Shown: piece after piece, positions 34,812 through 47,720 of the stretch | Layout: each line of letters begins with the position of its first letter | How positions within the stretch are numbered: position 1 is the stretch's first letter | Source of the DNA: Dipteronia dyeriana | Lineage: Eukaryota > Streptophyta > Magnoliopsida > Sapindales > Sapindaceae | Direction of reading: 5' to 3' | DNA: 64,000 nucleotides | Assembly (NCBI GenBank): GCA_032871835.1 | Contig: CM065296.1 | Span: forward strand, 2,366,001 to 2,430,000 | Translations under genes and position numbers: made by a program | The notes under the pieces: generated by a model | The model's database searches: none | Told to the model about the DNA's origin: nothing | Seen by the model: only the letters and a program-made list of their open reading frames with translations

Positions 34812-35420
34812 TGTTGGCGAAATTTACGTGGAAGCGTTGCTATATAGAACACAAACAAACAATAGCAAAATAAAGAATTAAGATGAAGAGAATAAATCAA
34901 ATCATACAACACAAGAAGATTTTACATGGAAACCCAAATCGGGAAAAAACCACGGTCGTCAGGACGACAAGAGAAAGATTCACTATGTAGAAAATTATGA
35001 CATCCACACATGATTTTCTTTCTAAAATACCCCAAACCTAATTACACCCAATGCTCTCTTGAGATCTCTCTTTGTATTTGCTAATTTGCTCCACCACCAA
35101 CAGCCTAGCTATTATGGTCTATTTATATGAGTTACTAAGTGTTAAAGAATTGTTTGTTCTATATAAATACTATTTCCTATTTATGACAAGTCTTCTTATT
35201 TAAAAGAAATCCTTTTCTTTTAAGTACAAGACTTTCCTAATCTGATTAGCACAAGAACTTCCAGAAGAAAACACCTTTCCTATTTTCATATGTTCTTTCA
35301 GTCTTCAATCCTCCCTCAAACTCGATCTCCTACTTCCAAACGTATCCCAAATCTTCAAGAAGTCTTCGCATTGGTTGAATCTCGTTTGGTAGCCATTGGA
35401 AATTAAAGCCATATCCAACC
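34812..35420 (-). mobile_element. Solo LTR related to 13979-15108, reverse orientation
   Basis: Starts TGTTGGCG and ends ATATCCAACC, with likely TSD ACAGT (34807-34811) and ACAAT (35421-35425), one mismatch. Its reverse complement matches the solo LTR of block A (for example GAAGTTCTTGTGCTAATCAG and CATAAATAGGAAATAGTATT) but lacks the GC-rich block. It sits only about 25 bp from the position where block A was hit, so the two insertions are independent. Confidence 0.75.
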
Positions 35421-36010
35421 ACAATGCGGCTATAAGTGAATTTTCCTGCAAATTGAGTTGAGTGTACTGTTAATGGTTCTATATTTGACGTAATGTAAGC
35501 ATAGTCTAATATGTATGCCTAAATAAAAATTGGTCCAATGAATGAACCGGTACTTTTGCGTTTCATATTTTGAAGTAATGTAAGCAACTTTCACATATAA
35601 ATGAATCATGCACGAAAAAGAAAAACATATCGGACATTAAATATATAGTGTCTATGGTTTGAATTTTTTAGAGGCAAATCAGTAATTAGAGTATCAAATA
35701 CCGTAGAAAGCAAGGTTAAATGTATCATTTTATCTTGTCTTATTGTAGAGAAAGATTTGGTAAGACTGTCCAATAAAATTGATCTATATTAACGTGTTTT
35801 ATATTGAAAACATAAATATTTTCAAATATGGCTCAATTTCATTGGATCGGTCTAACCACATGGCGGTGAGATTGTTCCACACAAGTCTTTCTCCTTTTGG
35901 TGAGAGGGATTTACAGAAACTTAGGGATCATAGTCATTAAAAATGAAAAGAACGTTAAAAAATTAAATTTGCACTAAAATCTAGGGACTAAATTGATAAA
36001 CACTCGGAAA
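35421..36010. repeat. Duplicated block B, right part
   Basis: Non-coding. It matches 15140-15745 of block A, including TTTTCCTGCAAATTGAGTTG and the AAGTCTTTCTCCTTTTGGTG region. It has one copy of the unit that is tandemly doubled in block A. Confidence 0.85.
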
Positions 36011-36055
36011 GCTAAAGTTTAAAAGTTAATCATTTATTAAAGTTAAAGATTTGAC

Positions 36056-37856
36056 TAGGGGTGGACATTAAGTTCCGAACCGAAAAAACGGTGTTCGGTT
36101 CGGTTTATCAAATGAATTCGGTTTAAACTGTTTTAAAAAGTTAAAAACCGAAAAAAATTCGGTTCAAACCGGTTTGGTTTCTCAAAAACCAGTTTGAACC
36201 GATTAAACTACCTATATAACTAAAAAAAACCCTAGCAGACTTCTTTAACTTTTCTTTCATTTCTCACTTCTCTTTCTACCAACGACTTCTCTACTTCTCT
36301 CATCTCTTCCTCAACTCTATTCTCCATCTAATTTGCTCAACATCTGATCTTCCTTGCTCATCTCTACTTTGTTCCTCAAAGAAAGTTTGCTAATTTCTCT
36401 TCCTCCTTTACTAATTTTCTTCTTCGTTTTCTAATTTTCTTTTTGTCTTTTTTTTTGGTTTCACATTTGATGACTAATCTGGTTGTCCGATCCGGTCTCT
36501 GGTTGTCCGATCTGGTCTTTGCTCGTTCGATCTGATCTTTGTTTGTTCGATCTGCTCTTTTTCAGCTCTCTGATCTATTTCAACGAGGCATAGCTTCAAA
36601 GGTTATTTGTTGTCTTGTTGATCTAGCTTTATTTCTTTCTTTTTTTTTGTTAGATTTTCTTTCTTAGTTTCTTGAGCATCTAGATTCTAGAGTGTAATGG
36701 GTATGTGTAAGATCAATGAAGTTGTTTTTTTATTTCCTTTTAAATTTAATAAATGAGACAAAAATGAAAAAAAAAAGGATTAGAACTGAATTGGGTATTT
36801 GTAATAGTTTCCAAAAAATCTCATAACTTCCAAAATTAAACACAGAAAAGTTCAATTTTTCTATGTGAAAAAAACATATATTTGTCTGATAATACAGAAC
36901 CCTTTTATTTTTTTCTTAACAGTTAACACCTAGAAAAAAAATGAAAGTAAAGGAAATAAAAATTTATACAGATCAGGTTACATGGCCAAAAATAAATATA
37001 TGGGTTACTTATTCGTATTTTAAAAAAACAATTTTGAGTTAAGTGGAATGTTGATATACTTGTGGTTATAGAGGCAGTGATGGTGGTAGCTTGCTAATAT
37101 CTTCAACTGCCATTTTTTTGGTAGATTTTCACAGTGAGATTGAGAGATTAAAGTGGATTCTATTTGTTATTTGTTAGATATGATTAATTAAGCCATGAAT
37201 GTAAGCTTTTAATTGTTTGTATATGCATACTTGTTTGATAGCCTTGTAGCCTTCTAAAATGGATGCAAGTATCTTATTTCACTGTCATTACTGATTACCA
37301 TTTCATACTTTCATATATGAATGCAGGAAGCCAGGAAGTTGGAATTATTTTACCGTTATTATTGCATTTCCTATTTGGGTTGTAATTTTGATTTAGAGTT
37401 TTGATTTGAAGTTTGGATTTGGATTGTAATTTTTATTTGGATTTTGAATTTTTGATTTAGAGTTTTTACCTTTAAAAATTGAAATGTATGTGAATTCAAT
37501 TTGTGATTTGTTTTGAATGAAATATAAATTAAATATTATTAGTTAGGTTTGATTTGTTTTTTATTTTAGGCTTAGGGCTTGGGCTATTAAAACTAATAAA
37601 ACTTTGTCCCAAAATTAGAATCCAACAACCTATCAAATTTAAAAACATATTAAAATGGACTTATTAAACCCATCAAATCAAAAGGCCCATTAGGCCCAAA
37701 ACCGAAATGAACCGAACCGATTAAAATCAGTTCAATTCAATTCGGTTACCATTTCTTATTCGGTTTAAACCGGTTCAATTTTGGATAAACCGAAATATTT
37801 TCGGTTCAGTTTGGTTTTACCCAAAACCGAACCGAACCGAACCGTGCCCACCCCTA
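36056..37856. mobile_element. Non-autonomous hAT element with perfect 8-bp TSD
   Basis: Ends TAGGGGTGGACA (36056) and TGCCCACCCCTA (37845-37856), flanked by GATTTGAC at 36048-36055 and 37857-37864. Subterminal arrays of AACCGAACCG/CGGTTTAAAC-type motifs lie at both ends (about 36080-36215 and 37695-37845). The 1.8-kb interior has a CT-rich leader-like stretch (36235-36440) and no transposase. It probably depended on an autonomous hAT in trans. Confidence 0.9.
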
Positions 37857-39094
37857 GATTTGACTTTAAAGGGAAGGTATGTTTGTGTTAAATTTATGAA
37901 ACTTAATGAAATTTTACTTTAAAAAAATCAAAGTACTTTATTGCAAATAACCCTCTAATTGCAAACCAATTAACTATCAAGCCCAATTATGGGACAATTA
38001 TTAGATATTCACTAACTTGTAGCTCGCACATCAGCGAGCATGGTAAAATATTAAACAATCACCATATGATTTATATTTAAGATATGTTAATATATTTCTA
38101 TTTTTGTTTTCGATTTCTAATATCTTCAAATGCCTCTTATATCATCATTTTCAACCTGTTTTTGTGACAATTTTGATCATTTCATTACTTATTTATGATG
38201 TAAACTGTTTCGTAAAATATCGATATAATATAATAGATATAATCTTACGTTTGAAGTTAATTGGCTATAAATTTCATCACTTGAATATATTTTGGGATGA
38301 TATACTTGGAAGATCAAACGGTAAACGCTATGTCTTTTGTGATATATTTTTATGATCGAATGAACTTGGTGTACGTGGAAGCCAAAAAGTGATGTCCTTA
38401 TATAACAAACTAACGAAAATGACTAATTAATTAATTATTTAATAATATTTTCTAAATCATATAAAAAATTAATTAATTAAATGATAGAGATGTCCTGTTT
38501 TTTTTATTTAAAAACTAATAGGTTTTTTAATTCACCAACCTCTTCATATTTTCTATTAATTAATTAGTAAATATAATTAATTAATTAATAGTCACCTAGA
38601 AAAAAATCACAATGTAATCTTGACAAAATTATCACCAAAAAAAGAAAAATTTATAAAATATCATATGGTAATATTTATTTTCATTTACATTTTTGAAATT
38701 TGTAATACAAACCAAGCAATTCATAAAAAAATAAAATAATAAGGCTTGTTTCAAGATTGAATTGCACCTAGATTTAACTATAATAACTTCTTATTATATA
38801 TATAAAGTATCACAACACCAAACAAAAAAAAAAAGATATGAATAAATAATGTATCAAAATGACCCATCAATAGCATTTTGATAAACCTCAAATTTTCAAT
38901 CACCAACTTCCCAAATATGTACAAAAATGAAAACGGAAAAACAAAATAATGATGCATCATCATTTTACCTCCAAATCATAGATCTCAATTTCACAAATTA
39001 TCAAAAACAACCAATTAGTTTCTCAAATCAAAAATCCCATATCCCACCAACACAACTAACTCAACGAATCAAATAAACCTAAAACAATTACAAT

Positions 39095-39659
39095 GACTTC
39101 TTAGTTTGTGATTTATGAGATTGTCTCTTAATTGACTCTTGATTTGGGAAGAATACCAAAAGAAAAATAATTATTCTATTAAAAAACATTTGTTAATAAT
39201 AATATATTTAATTTTATTTTAAATTAAGGAGTATAAAAATATTCGGGCTCATTATATATAATGATAAGAATAACAATACTAATAATAATAAAAGCCAAAA
39301 GTTCAAAACAACTCATTAATGATTATTTTTTTTTTATTTTAAAAAAACTAATTAATGACTAAAGCCATGTTAAATCTGAAGAATACCAAAAGAAAAATAT
39401 TTATTAATAAGAATTTATTTAATTTTATATTAAATTAATGAGTCAATTAGGCCGGAGTGTTTTTGTTGTTATTGATTGAAATTAATGCATTTAAACAAAA
39501 GCTCCCAATAGAGAAAGGTTTAATTATATGATTGCTTCTTAATTTGTGATTTATGAGATTGTCTCTTAATTGACTTATGATTTGTGATTTATGATCAAAA
39601 CTTTGTCACCCAATACAAATTTTCAATTAATTATGAAGTCTATTCAGATTTTGGAGATC

Positions 39660-39743
<84 letters not shown>

Positions 39744-40270
39744 CATATATTTAATTTGATTTTGCATTTTCAAAATTATTAACTAATTTGATTAATTAAT
39801 GAATATTAGTGTATTTTTTTAAATTATTAATTTAAAAAACATTAATACATCCCATTTAAAAGAAATTAAACAATAGAACGAAAAGTTTTTATTATTTTTT
39901 ACTTTTTTGTTATCCCATTGTTTATGGGATTGCTTCTAAATTTATGATTTATGGATTGTCACTTAATTGACTCTTGATTAGGGAATAATACCAAAAGAAA
40001 AACAGTTATTTTATTAAAAAATATATTTATTAATAATATTATATTAATTTAAGGAGTATAAAAGTTTCCATGTTAATTATATATAACGATAGAAATAAGA
40101 ATACTAATAATAATAAAAGCCAAAAGTCCAAAACAACTCATTAATTGTAAAGTTTCAAAATAAAAACTAATTAATGGCTAAAGCTATGTTTAATTGGAAG
40201 AATACCGAAAGAAAAATATTTAATTATAAAAATATATTTAATTTTATATTAAATTAAGGAGTCAAATAGT
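39095..40270. repeat. Direct duplication, period about 830 bp
   Basis: 39095-39450 and about 39930-40270 share the same order of blocks: GATTTATGAGATTGTC, TTAATTGACTCTTGATT, GAATACCAAAAGAAAAA, AATAATAATAAAAGCCAAAA, AACAACTCATTAAT, then a second GAATACC(A/G)AAAGAAAAATAT. An additional partial copy starts at about 39530. Confidence 0.75.
39663..39739. repeat. (TA)n microsatellite
   Basis: About 76 bp of uninterrupted AT dinucleotides. Confidence 0.95.
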
Positions 40271-42173
40271 AGTGGTGATATTTTTTTTATTACCTTAAAA
40301 AATATATTTAATACTTTTTATAAAAAAAACATATTTAGAAAAAGAATCCATTGAATTGAATGCAAGAATTAATGTTTTAATGTAATACCATTAATATTTG
40401 AATAAAAATTATAATTATAATTTTTTGGTATGATGTCATTAATACAGCACAATTGATATATTTTTAAAATTTACCATTAATTCCAAAAAAAATGGGTTAC
40501 TTAATTTGGTATTACAATTGATATTTTAATTTATTTTTAACAATATTTATTTATTATCATTTATAAGAATAATTGAAATTCAAAAACATTTATTTTCTTA
40601 ACAATAATAGTATATTCAATGCATATTTAATATATTCTAAAAATACAAAAAGAAAAGAAAACAAAAAGGTTAAAATTAGTAAAAAGAAAAAAGCTTGTAA
40701 CATAAATCGGTGTAAATTTTCTTTAAAAATAAATTCGGGTATTGGATACCAAAAAACCTGGACAGATACAGTATTTTTAAGAGACAATACAGACATACAG
40801 TGTTATGTAAGAACCAAAGACTATAACAAGAATATTTATTTGTAGTAGTTGTCTGTTTATCAAATCCATCATCCATAAATACAGAGCACTTCACAATTCT
40901 CAATCATTTGTGATGATAAGCATGATGCTAGCCTTACCGGAGGTTTGCATAACGAACAATATATTGAAACCCTTATTAAAGATTCAAAAACACATCAAAA
41001 CATAATCAATCCAAAATTACCTTTACAACTAAGTGTATCATAAAAATAAACAAAAAACAAAAAGATTCAAGTGTTTAAATCAAAAGACATATAGAAATAC
41101 TTTATTTTAATAAGAAAATGATAGCTGAGAATGGTGTTTGAGATAGAGGTCTTTGACAATTACCAGAATTGAAAAAAAAATAAACACTAAATAAAAATAT
41201 GTAGAAATTACTCTTACCACCCAATACCATACAATTCCCCACGTTTGAAAGTTTTAAGTTTGCCTGTGAGAGAGAGTCAATAGAATGGGATGAGAAAAAA
41301 CAACGTGAGATTTTAAATGGTTTTATAGAGAAAATTGATTTGGAAGAAGAGAGGGTTTTTGATTAAAGATTGTGATAAACATATTATGAATATATGGTTT
41401 AATTCACAAAAATTAAAGCCTTATTTAAAGGAGAATATGATGGGGTTTTTGTGTTTTATTATTGATCATTATTTCTAATTCAAATTATGAAATTGATAAG
41501 GAAATAAATGAAAAACTTAAAATATTGAAATTAAGGAGCATAAAATTAATGACACAATTATAAGAGATTTAAATATAGATATATAAATAGAAATGAATAT
41601 ATAGCTTATAAGTTCAAAGCTTTTTCACGGCGACATGTGGCGCTGTGAGGATCAGTTTTTATATATTATATAGATAGAATTTTTTATTTATTTTATTATT
41701 CTTACTATTTTTTAAGGTTTTTTTTTGAACTATTGTAAATGTTTCAAAAACTTTCATACAAATAAGGATGGAGGTTGACATAGTGAAAAAAACAATAAAA
41801 ATTCAAGTAAATTTTCTTATGTTGGTTGGTTTAAAATAGTTTTTTTTAATCAAATTTTTTATATTTTCAATTATATGATAATGTATATGTATATATTTAT
41901 CAGAAACATTTATTTATTTATCTGTCTCATTCTATTGCAGTAAAAATTGGACTCAGCCTACTGCAACAACAAAAAATTCCAAGATGAGAATTGGAGATGT
42001 TGACAAATTATTAGATAATCATGCTTGTATTCTAGGGTTACAAGTTGATATGTTGAGGATGTATTTCACTTTTAATTTACACTGTGCTTATTTATATTCA
42101 TTTATAAATATTTGTAGATGTTTATTTCTTTTTTAGTTTTTATATTGTAGTTAATATGTTTTTTTATACATTG

Positions 42174-43049
42174 TGTTGACATCGATTTATCGATGGATGA
42201 GAAAATCAACAAAGCTGAATTTCGTTATGACCTGTCAAAAGATAAAGAGAGAGAGAAAGAGAAAGAGAAAGAGAATGTAATGTGAGTAATAACGACACGA
42301 GTTTACGTGGTAAAACTCTGATGATCGGAGAAACGTCCACAGGTAGCTGAATATACAACCAAGTCAAATTCAATATTTAAATGGAGAATTACACCACTCG
42401 ATCTCTTTTGCCTCTCTCTTGTAGTGATTTTTCATGTATACACCTTCTATATATTCTAACAATGGGATTGTGGGTCTATTTATACATGCATAGAATCCTA
42501 ATCCTTGTTTTACAAGTAAGGAAAAGAATTTGTATTATGACTGGTTGCTTGTTGCAGTCGTCTTTATCTTCTTTCCTATTTTGGAGATCCTTTGAGTTGA
42601 ATCTGAATCTTCGTGAGACTCTAATTGTACAATTTCATTTAGGATTTACATTCATAATCGACATGCAATCTTCTAGAATAACTTTGTTATTGCTTGATTT
42701 GGAATCTGTTTCCTATTCGGTGTTTTATTCTTCTAGAAACTCTTTTTGATACGAATGTCTTGCATATTTGAGCATGACTCTTGGTTCACCCTCGTGTGAA
42801 TCGTGTACTGGATTTCTTTATTTGGGTTTCCCATATTGTCCCGAGTAAAGCATAATGTGTTAAGTACTCTGTCCTGAGTAGGACACAACGTGCCGAATAC
42901 CCGTGTTCAGACTTATTCGGGTTCTTATTCCTTTGTGATGTCTTGAAGGGTATCTTCTAGATGCCAGCTCGGATGCCCATTTGACAATTTTTCAAGGGAT
43001 TGTCCTACCTGTCAGTGACGTGTACATTGGACAAAATATACATATAACA
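42174..43049 (-). repeat. 3' LTR of Tat element
   Basis: 876 bp. It matches the LTR at 54640-55503 throughout, with a slightly longer GA-rich repeat (about 42245-42275). Confidence 0.95.
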
Positions 43050-43059
43050 ATACCCCCTT
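43050..43059 (-). other. Polypurine tract
   Basis: AAGGGGGTAT on the minus strand, directly before the 3' LTR. Confidence 0.8.
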
Positions 43060-43568
43060 AAAATATTTTTACCAAGTAGGAATTTGTTCTTGGCAAAAGT
43101 ATTTTAATTGACCTTCTGACCTTTTATGCCTCATTAATACAGGAATAATCCTTAAACAACACTTCACATGACATGTTTTAATGGTTACCACACATGTGCA
43201 ATCTGTCCCTTCACACGAGATCCCAGTGATTATGACGTTTTTAAATTCTGACAGCTTAGTCAGTTCTTTATACGACACATGTCCTTTAACTGCTCGGTTT
43301 CTCTGGTAACATTTATGAGATGCGATTTGTGGATTATTTGATACGTTGACTACGTCATAAAATCCTTCTTTTGATTTTTCCAGCTTTTTGAGACCCTAGG
43401 GTTTCGTGTCTTCGACTTTTTTGAATAGCTTATTTAAACTGAAAAGAAGCTGTTCCGATTCATTTTTAGCAGACAGAAGCAAATAGCCCAGGCTTTTCTT
43501 GCGCGCGAAGGATTTTTTCATCGAAGCTTTTCCTAGTTTCTTCGCATCTGCTTTAAAGGTCAGTTCAG

Positions 43569-45855
43569 ATGGATCCCGTTTCACGACAACGCCTTTTTGT
43601 TATAGCTTTCGAAAGGCTTAAGCGTGGATATTTTCAATTGGTATCTTGTGTTCGTAAGTTATTGTAGGAAATCCCTCCTGATGAGCCTAGTTTTTTAGAT
43701 GTTGATGTTTCCGGGCTTTATCCCGATGTTTATTTAAGTTCTAGTCATGAATCTTCTTTCAGTTATGAGTCTCTCGTTTCTGATCACAGGGTTCCTCTTC
43801 GATCTAGGATGTGAAAGCATCAGAGTAACCGTGTGGTTCACAAACATGGTTCAAGTGGCATTCAAATCGGAACGCAAACAGTTGACGAGAATGATGTTGA
43901 AGAGGAACACAGTGCATCCCGAATTCTCTTCTTGCCCGATTTCCCGAGTGCATATGATACAGAGTCGAATGTGGTCAGGGAAGTTGAAATCAAAAAGTAC
44001 CGCACTCGGTTTGATCTGGAAGATTCAGTTCTGATGGCTCCTGCTGGTGATAGAGCCTTATGGAACCCTCATCCAGACATGATAGCGATTTATGGGTCCA
44101 TGCTTTGCAAAGGTGTGACTCTTCCCCTCCAGCCTTTCATTGCTTGGTTCCTTGTTGAGGTGGGGATTGCTCTAGGTCAACTTGCCCCGAACAGTTACAG
44201 AATCCTAATGTGTATGTGGCATATGTGGAGTCAGATGAACTTTTCACCGCCCTATCCCAGTGAAATTAGGCATTTTTATACTCTAAGGCAGTCCGGTCGA
44301 GCTGAAATTTATTTTCTTATGTCTAGCCAGTCAGATAGCTGGATTCCTGAAAGGATGAAGGTGAGCCGAGAAGTTGATATTTCTTTGGATGCCAAGAAGA
44401 AAGGCTTTGTGCAGGGTTTTCCTACCTCAAACAAGCATTGGAAAAATAGCTGGTTTTTTGCCGGGGGGAACTTAGGACTTGAGATCGAGCTCTCGGCTAG
44501 GGAAGATCGGGAAGTGTTAAAGGTTTCTTGTTTCTTTTGCTCTCCTGATTGTTGGAACAAGTCACGGCCTGGTTTCACTGACACCTAGTTGACTAGACTT
44601 GCTCGGATGATCGTGCGTACTCTGGAAAAGGGGAGCATGTCCTATCTTTTTAATGAAAAGAAAATGATAGAACTTGACTTCTTTACTCAGATTTCAGATT
44701 ATCGTATACGACGTATGTAAAATTTTCACGTTCTTATTTTTCTCATCTTGTTCTCTTTTCTAACTCGTTTGTATTCAGTGTATGATGTAGACATCGTCTA
44801 CGATGTCTAGGCTCGCCAGGTAAAATCGATTGTTCAAACTAGTCGTAAAGAAGTTTCTCGCCACAAGAATAAAGGGGTTGCTCCGCCTGATGATGATTCT
44901 GATGAAAATTTTGATGAAGCTGATGAGCAAATTCCTGAGTACATTCGTGAAGAGGTCATTCTACCGACCGTGGGGGAATCAAGCGGCCAGAGTGGCCTTG
45001 TTGGAGCTATCAATGCTCAGAGGGTGCTTGAGGATGAAGGCAGGGAGGGAGGTCATCCTAATGGCGCAGCGCCCGACGAGCCTAGCTCCTTGATCAATGA
45101 AGTTCCCGTCGAACAGTTTCCTGTTAAGGGTGAGGAAGAAGTTAGAGTACCCCTAGATGAGCAAGTTAATACTGATCCTGGTTTTTTTTTTGAATTCTTT
45201 AAAGATATTTCTGAAGACTAGGAAGATCCTACGGCTGCCCTCGGTTTCCACCGTACTCGAGCTGAGAAAAGGAAGGCAACTGGTTCTTCTGCTCATCCTA
45301 AGAAGGTTCCTCGGGTGGTGTCATTTGTTAAATCAAGTGGCGATGATGCTGATGATAGAGTTTCCCTGATTGCCCAGACTAAGGCATCTTTAGTGGGATC
45401 AAAATCTTCGGATAACCTGAACAAAGATTCTTTCCCCCCTGAAATTGAAGATACAGGGATAGTCTCATCGGGTGATCCTTCATGTCCTACTCCCCAGGAT
45501 ATGTTAAGGACGATATCATCTGGACGGACGTTTATTAAGGATGACCATTGGAGCTGCTTCAGGAATGGTTCCCCGACAGATCATCTTCAGAACATTTTCA
45601 ACAGTACGAGCTATGTAAGTCTTTGTTCCTGAACTTGGTCTTAGTGCTCTTCTGACTTAGATTTTTAACTCATTATACCCTGTAGGTGCTTACTGAGTTC
45701 ACTGAGTTTGTTCAGAAGCAATAACATCAAGCTGATCAAATAAGACGTCTTAAAGCTTAGTTGAAAGAGAGTGAAGACAACCGTGCTCAGGTTGAGACGA
45801 TCTATTGAAGGGAGGTGAGCTCTACCCATCACCATCACCTGACCTTCGAATGAGA
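43569..45855 (+). pseudogene. Spliced antisense gene of Tat element (plant gypsy-type transposon domain)
   Basis: Opposite strand to pol, between integrase and the 3' LTR. The ATG at 43569 begins MDPVSRQRLFVIAFERLKRG. Exon 1 reaches 44712. Intron 1 is 44713-44778 (GTATGT...TTCAG). Exon 2 is 44779-45614. Intron 2 is 45615-45685 (GTAAGT...TGTAG). Exon 3 is helical and charged. The intron phases keep the frame. The region LCKGVTLPLQPFIAWFLVEV, then APNSYRILMCMWHMW and WKNSWFF resembles the putative gypsy-type transposon domain (Transposase_28 family) of plant elements. An acidic, Ser/Pro-rich segment with a basic RAEKRKA motif follows. Stops: TAG near 43665, TGA near 43812, TAG at 44586, and others in exons 2 and 3. 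The function of these antisense genes is not known. Confidence 0.7.
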
Positions 45856-46080
45856 GTCTCCTCTATAAGTACGAGATGGTGTCTGACCCAAGTATTGGCA
45901 AGAGCTACAAATCCTCAGCCCCTCTATAGAGTGTTGCAATTTTTTTTTGTTTTTTTTGTAAGGAATTATGATCAATGAAGTTCCATATTTTGCCAAGCTT
46001 TGTCGTGAATTTGAAATGCCAAATTTCTTAATTGACTATTGTTATTAGCTCCTTTAATCGCCAAGTGTCTTTTTTAGCTG

Positions 46081-46270
46081 GCTAACACCGTTGCCTGAGT
46101 AACTTCACCGAGTATCTTGTTTAACTTAGTTTCGTTACCCGAGCAATTTCTAATTCCAAGTATCTTATTAAACTGGCTAACGCGATTTCATGTGCCAAGT
46201 ATCTTATTAAACTGGCTAACGCAATTTCGTGTGCCAAGTATCTTATTAAACTGGCTAATATTATTAACCG
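46081..46270. repeat. 39-bp tandem repeat in Tat element
   Basis: Three good units and a diverged fourth of AAGTATCTTATTAAACTGGC plus CTAACGCRATTTCRTGTGCC, located between the antisense gene and the integrase end. Confidence 0.9.
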
Positions 46271-46654
46271 AGTCATATTGAGACAAGCGAGTAGGTTTAT
46301 ACTCATGCCTTATACTCGGTTGCTATTCGAACGTTACATCGAAGCTCACCACGATCATACGTTCGAGTCCTTGCGCAAGTCAATGAGGATGTCTCCTAGT
46401 TTTATATGTGTAAGATTTCGTCGAATCGTTAAGCTTTTAAATTGCTTAACACAGCTACGCATCTCATCGGGATTTTTTTCGACGATGGCCTGAGCAGTTT
46501 TACAGAATCTGGTGCATTGGGTTTGCCTTTTGGCTAAGGTCGACTGACCTTGCTCGGCTGTCATGCTGCTTCGAGCTTCTCCACCCAATCTGGAATTTTA
46601 CCAAAAAAATAGTCCCGAGCATTTTATCTTTTTTGTATGTGCTTTTTTGTTTGT

Positions 46655-46740
46655 TTGCATGTTCTTATTATCATGCTTTTCCGCATGTTCTTATTATCAT
46701 GCTTCTTTTTCGCATGTTCTTATTATCATGCTTAACTTTT
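46655..46740. repeat. ~29-bp tandem repeat in Tat element
   Basis: Three units of GCATGTTCTTATTATCATGC separated by TTTTC-type linkers of variable length. Confidence 0.9.
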
Positions 46741-46823
46741 CGGAATCCCATATCGAGTTTTTCTTCATAACTGCAAACTGACAATGTAAATTTAAGAATT
46801 GCTAAAAATTAAAAATATCCTGG

Positions 46824-47720
46824 CTAAAAAATTAAAAACAAATTTAAAGGATAGAAAATCTTCAAATATTGGGCATTGCATGGCAGGGGTAAAACCCCTC
46901 CATCTGGTCGGGCAATCCAATATGCTCTATGACCAGCTATTCCTTCAATCTTGTATGGGCCTTCCCATTTGTCAACCAACGAGCCTGCAACTTTGTTCTT
47001 TGTGTTTAGCGATACTCTTTTGAGCACCAGGTCTCCTAGCTGGAACTTCCGGACCTGAACATGAGAATTATAGTGCAGGGCTACTCTTTGCTGATATGTC
47101 GCGTTTCGTATTCGGGATTTCTCCATTTTCTCTTCCAACTCATCTAAGCTTTGTAATAGCATATCAACATTTTGATCTTCATCTCTAAGTGACATGTACG
47201 ATGATTCTACCGAGATAACAACCTCTGTTCCGAACGCCAAAGAGAACGGATTTTCTCCTATAGAAGTTCTTGTTGTCGTTCGATATGCCCATAACAACTC
47301 AAGAAGCTTTTCAACCCAACTGCCTTTCTTGGGGTCTAACTTTACTTTGAATGTGTGTTTGATGATTTTGTTTACTGCTTCAACTTGCCCATTTGTTTGA
47401 GGGTGGGCAGGTGTGGCATAATAATTTGTAATTTGGTACTTGTTGCATAGTTGCCTGAATTTTTGATTATCGAACTGGGTACCGTTGTCAGTGATAATAG
47501 TATTTGGGACTCCAAATCTGTAGAGTATATTTTTCTTCGCAAAGTTTGTATGTTTGCTTCATTGATAAGTACTAACGCTTCAGATTCTACCCATTTTATG
47601 AAATAATCAACGGCCACAATTGCGTGCTTAGCTCCACCCCTGTTCCTACTTGCATTGGACCAATTAAGTCTAGTCCCCACATGGCAAATGTCCATGGGGA
47701 TCTGAGGCTTCTAAGTTGTT
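46824..47720 (-). pseudogene. Integrase, catalytic core and C-terminus
   Basis: Minus strand. The core begins SPWTFAMWGLDLIGPMQVG, then KHAIVAVDYFIKWVESEAL. The C-terminal half (46824-47297) is open: MLWAYRTTTRTSIGENPFSL, then FQLGDLVLKRVSLNTKNKVA and KWEGPYKIEGI. A TAG-type break and frame changes lie between 47298 and 47690. The N-terminal zinc-finger part is separated from it by the insertion 47721-49863. Confidence 0.85.

Larger units (their letters stand above)
37865..42168. other. AT-rich spacer
   Basis: 37865-37980 matches 24340-24475. The rest is AT-rich with many TTAATTAA-type strings. Short open frames (38104-38355, 40573-40845) show only low complexity. No gene or full element recognised. 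Confidence 0.6.

Noticed and set aside
38104..38355. 83-residue open frame
   Set aside because: Rich in F, I, Y and N, as expected of AT-rich non-coding DNA.
40573..40903. Overlapping open frames on both strands
   Set aside because: Low complexity, no homology recognised, no promoter or splice context.
41620..41690. Possible Helitron-like terminus (CGACATGTGGCGC)
   Set aside because: No matching start, no CTAG end with a proper hairpin, no helicase domain.
43833..43860. VHKHGSS in the antisense gene, like the VHKHGPCS propeptide motif of the proteases
   Set aside because: Only five residues match; the rest of the frame is retroelement antisense gene. Coincidence.
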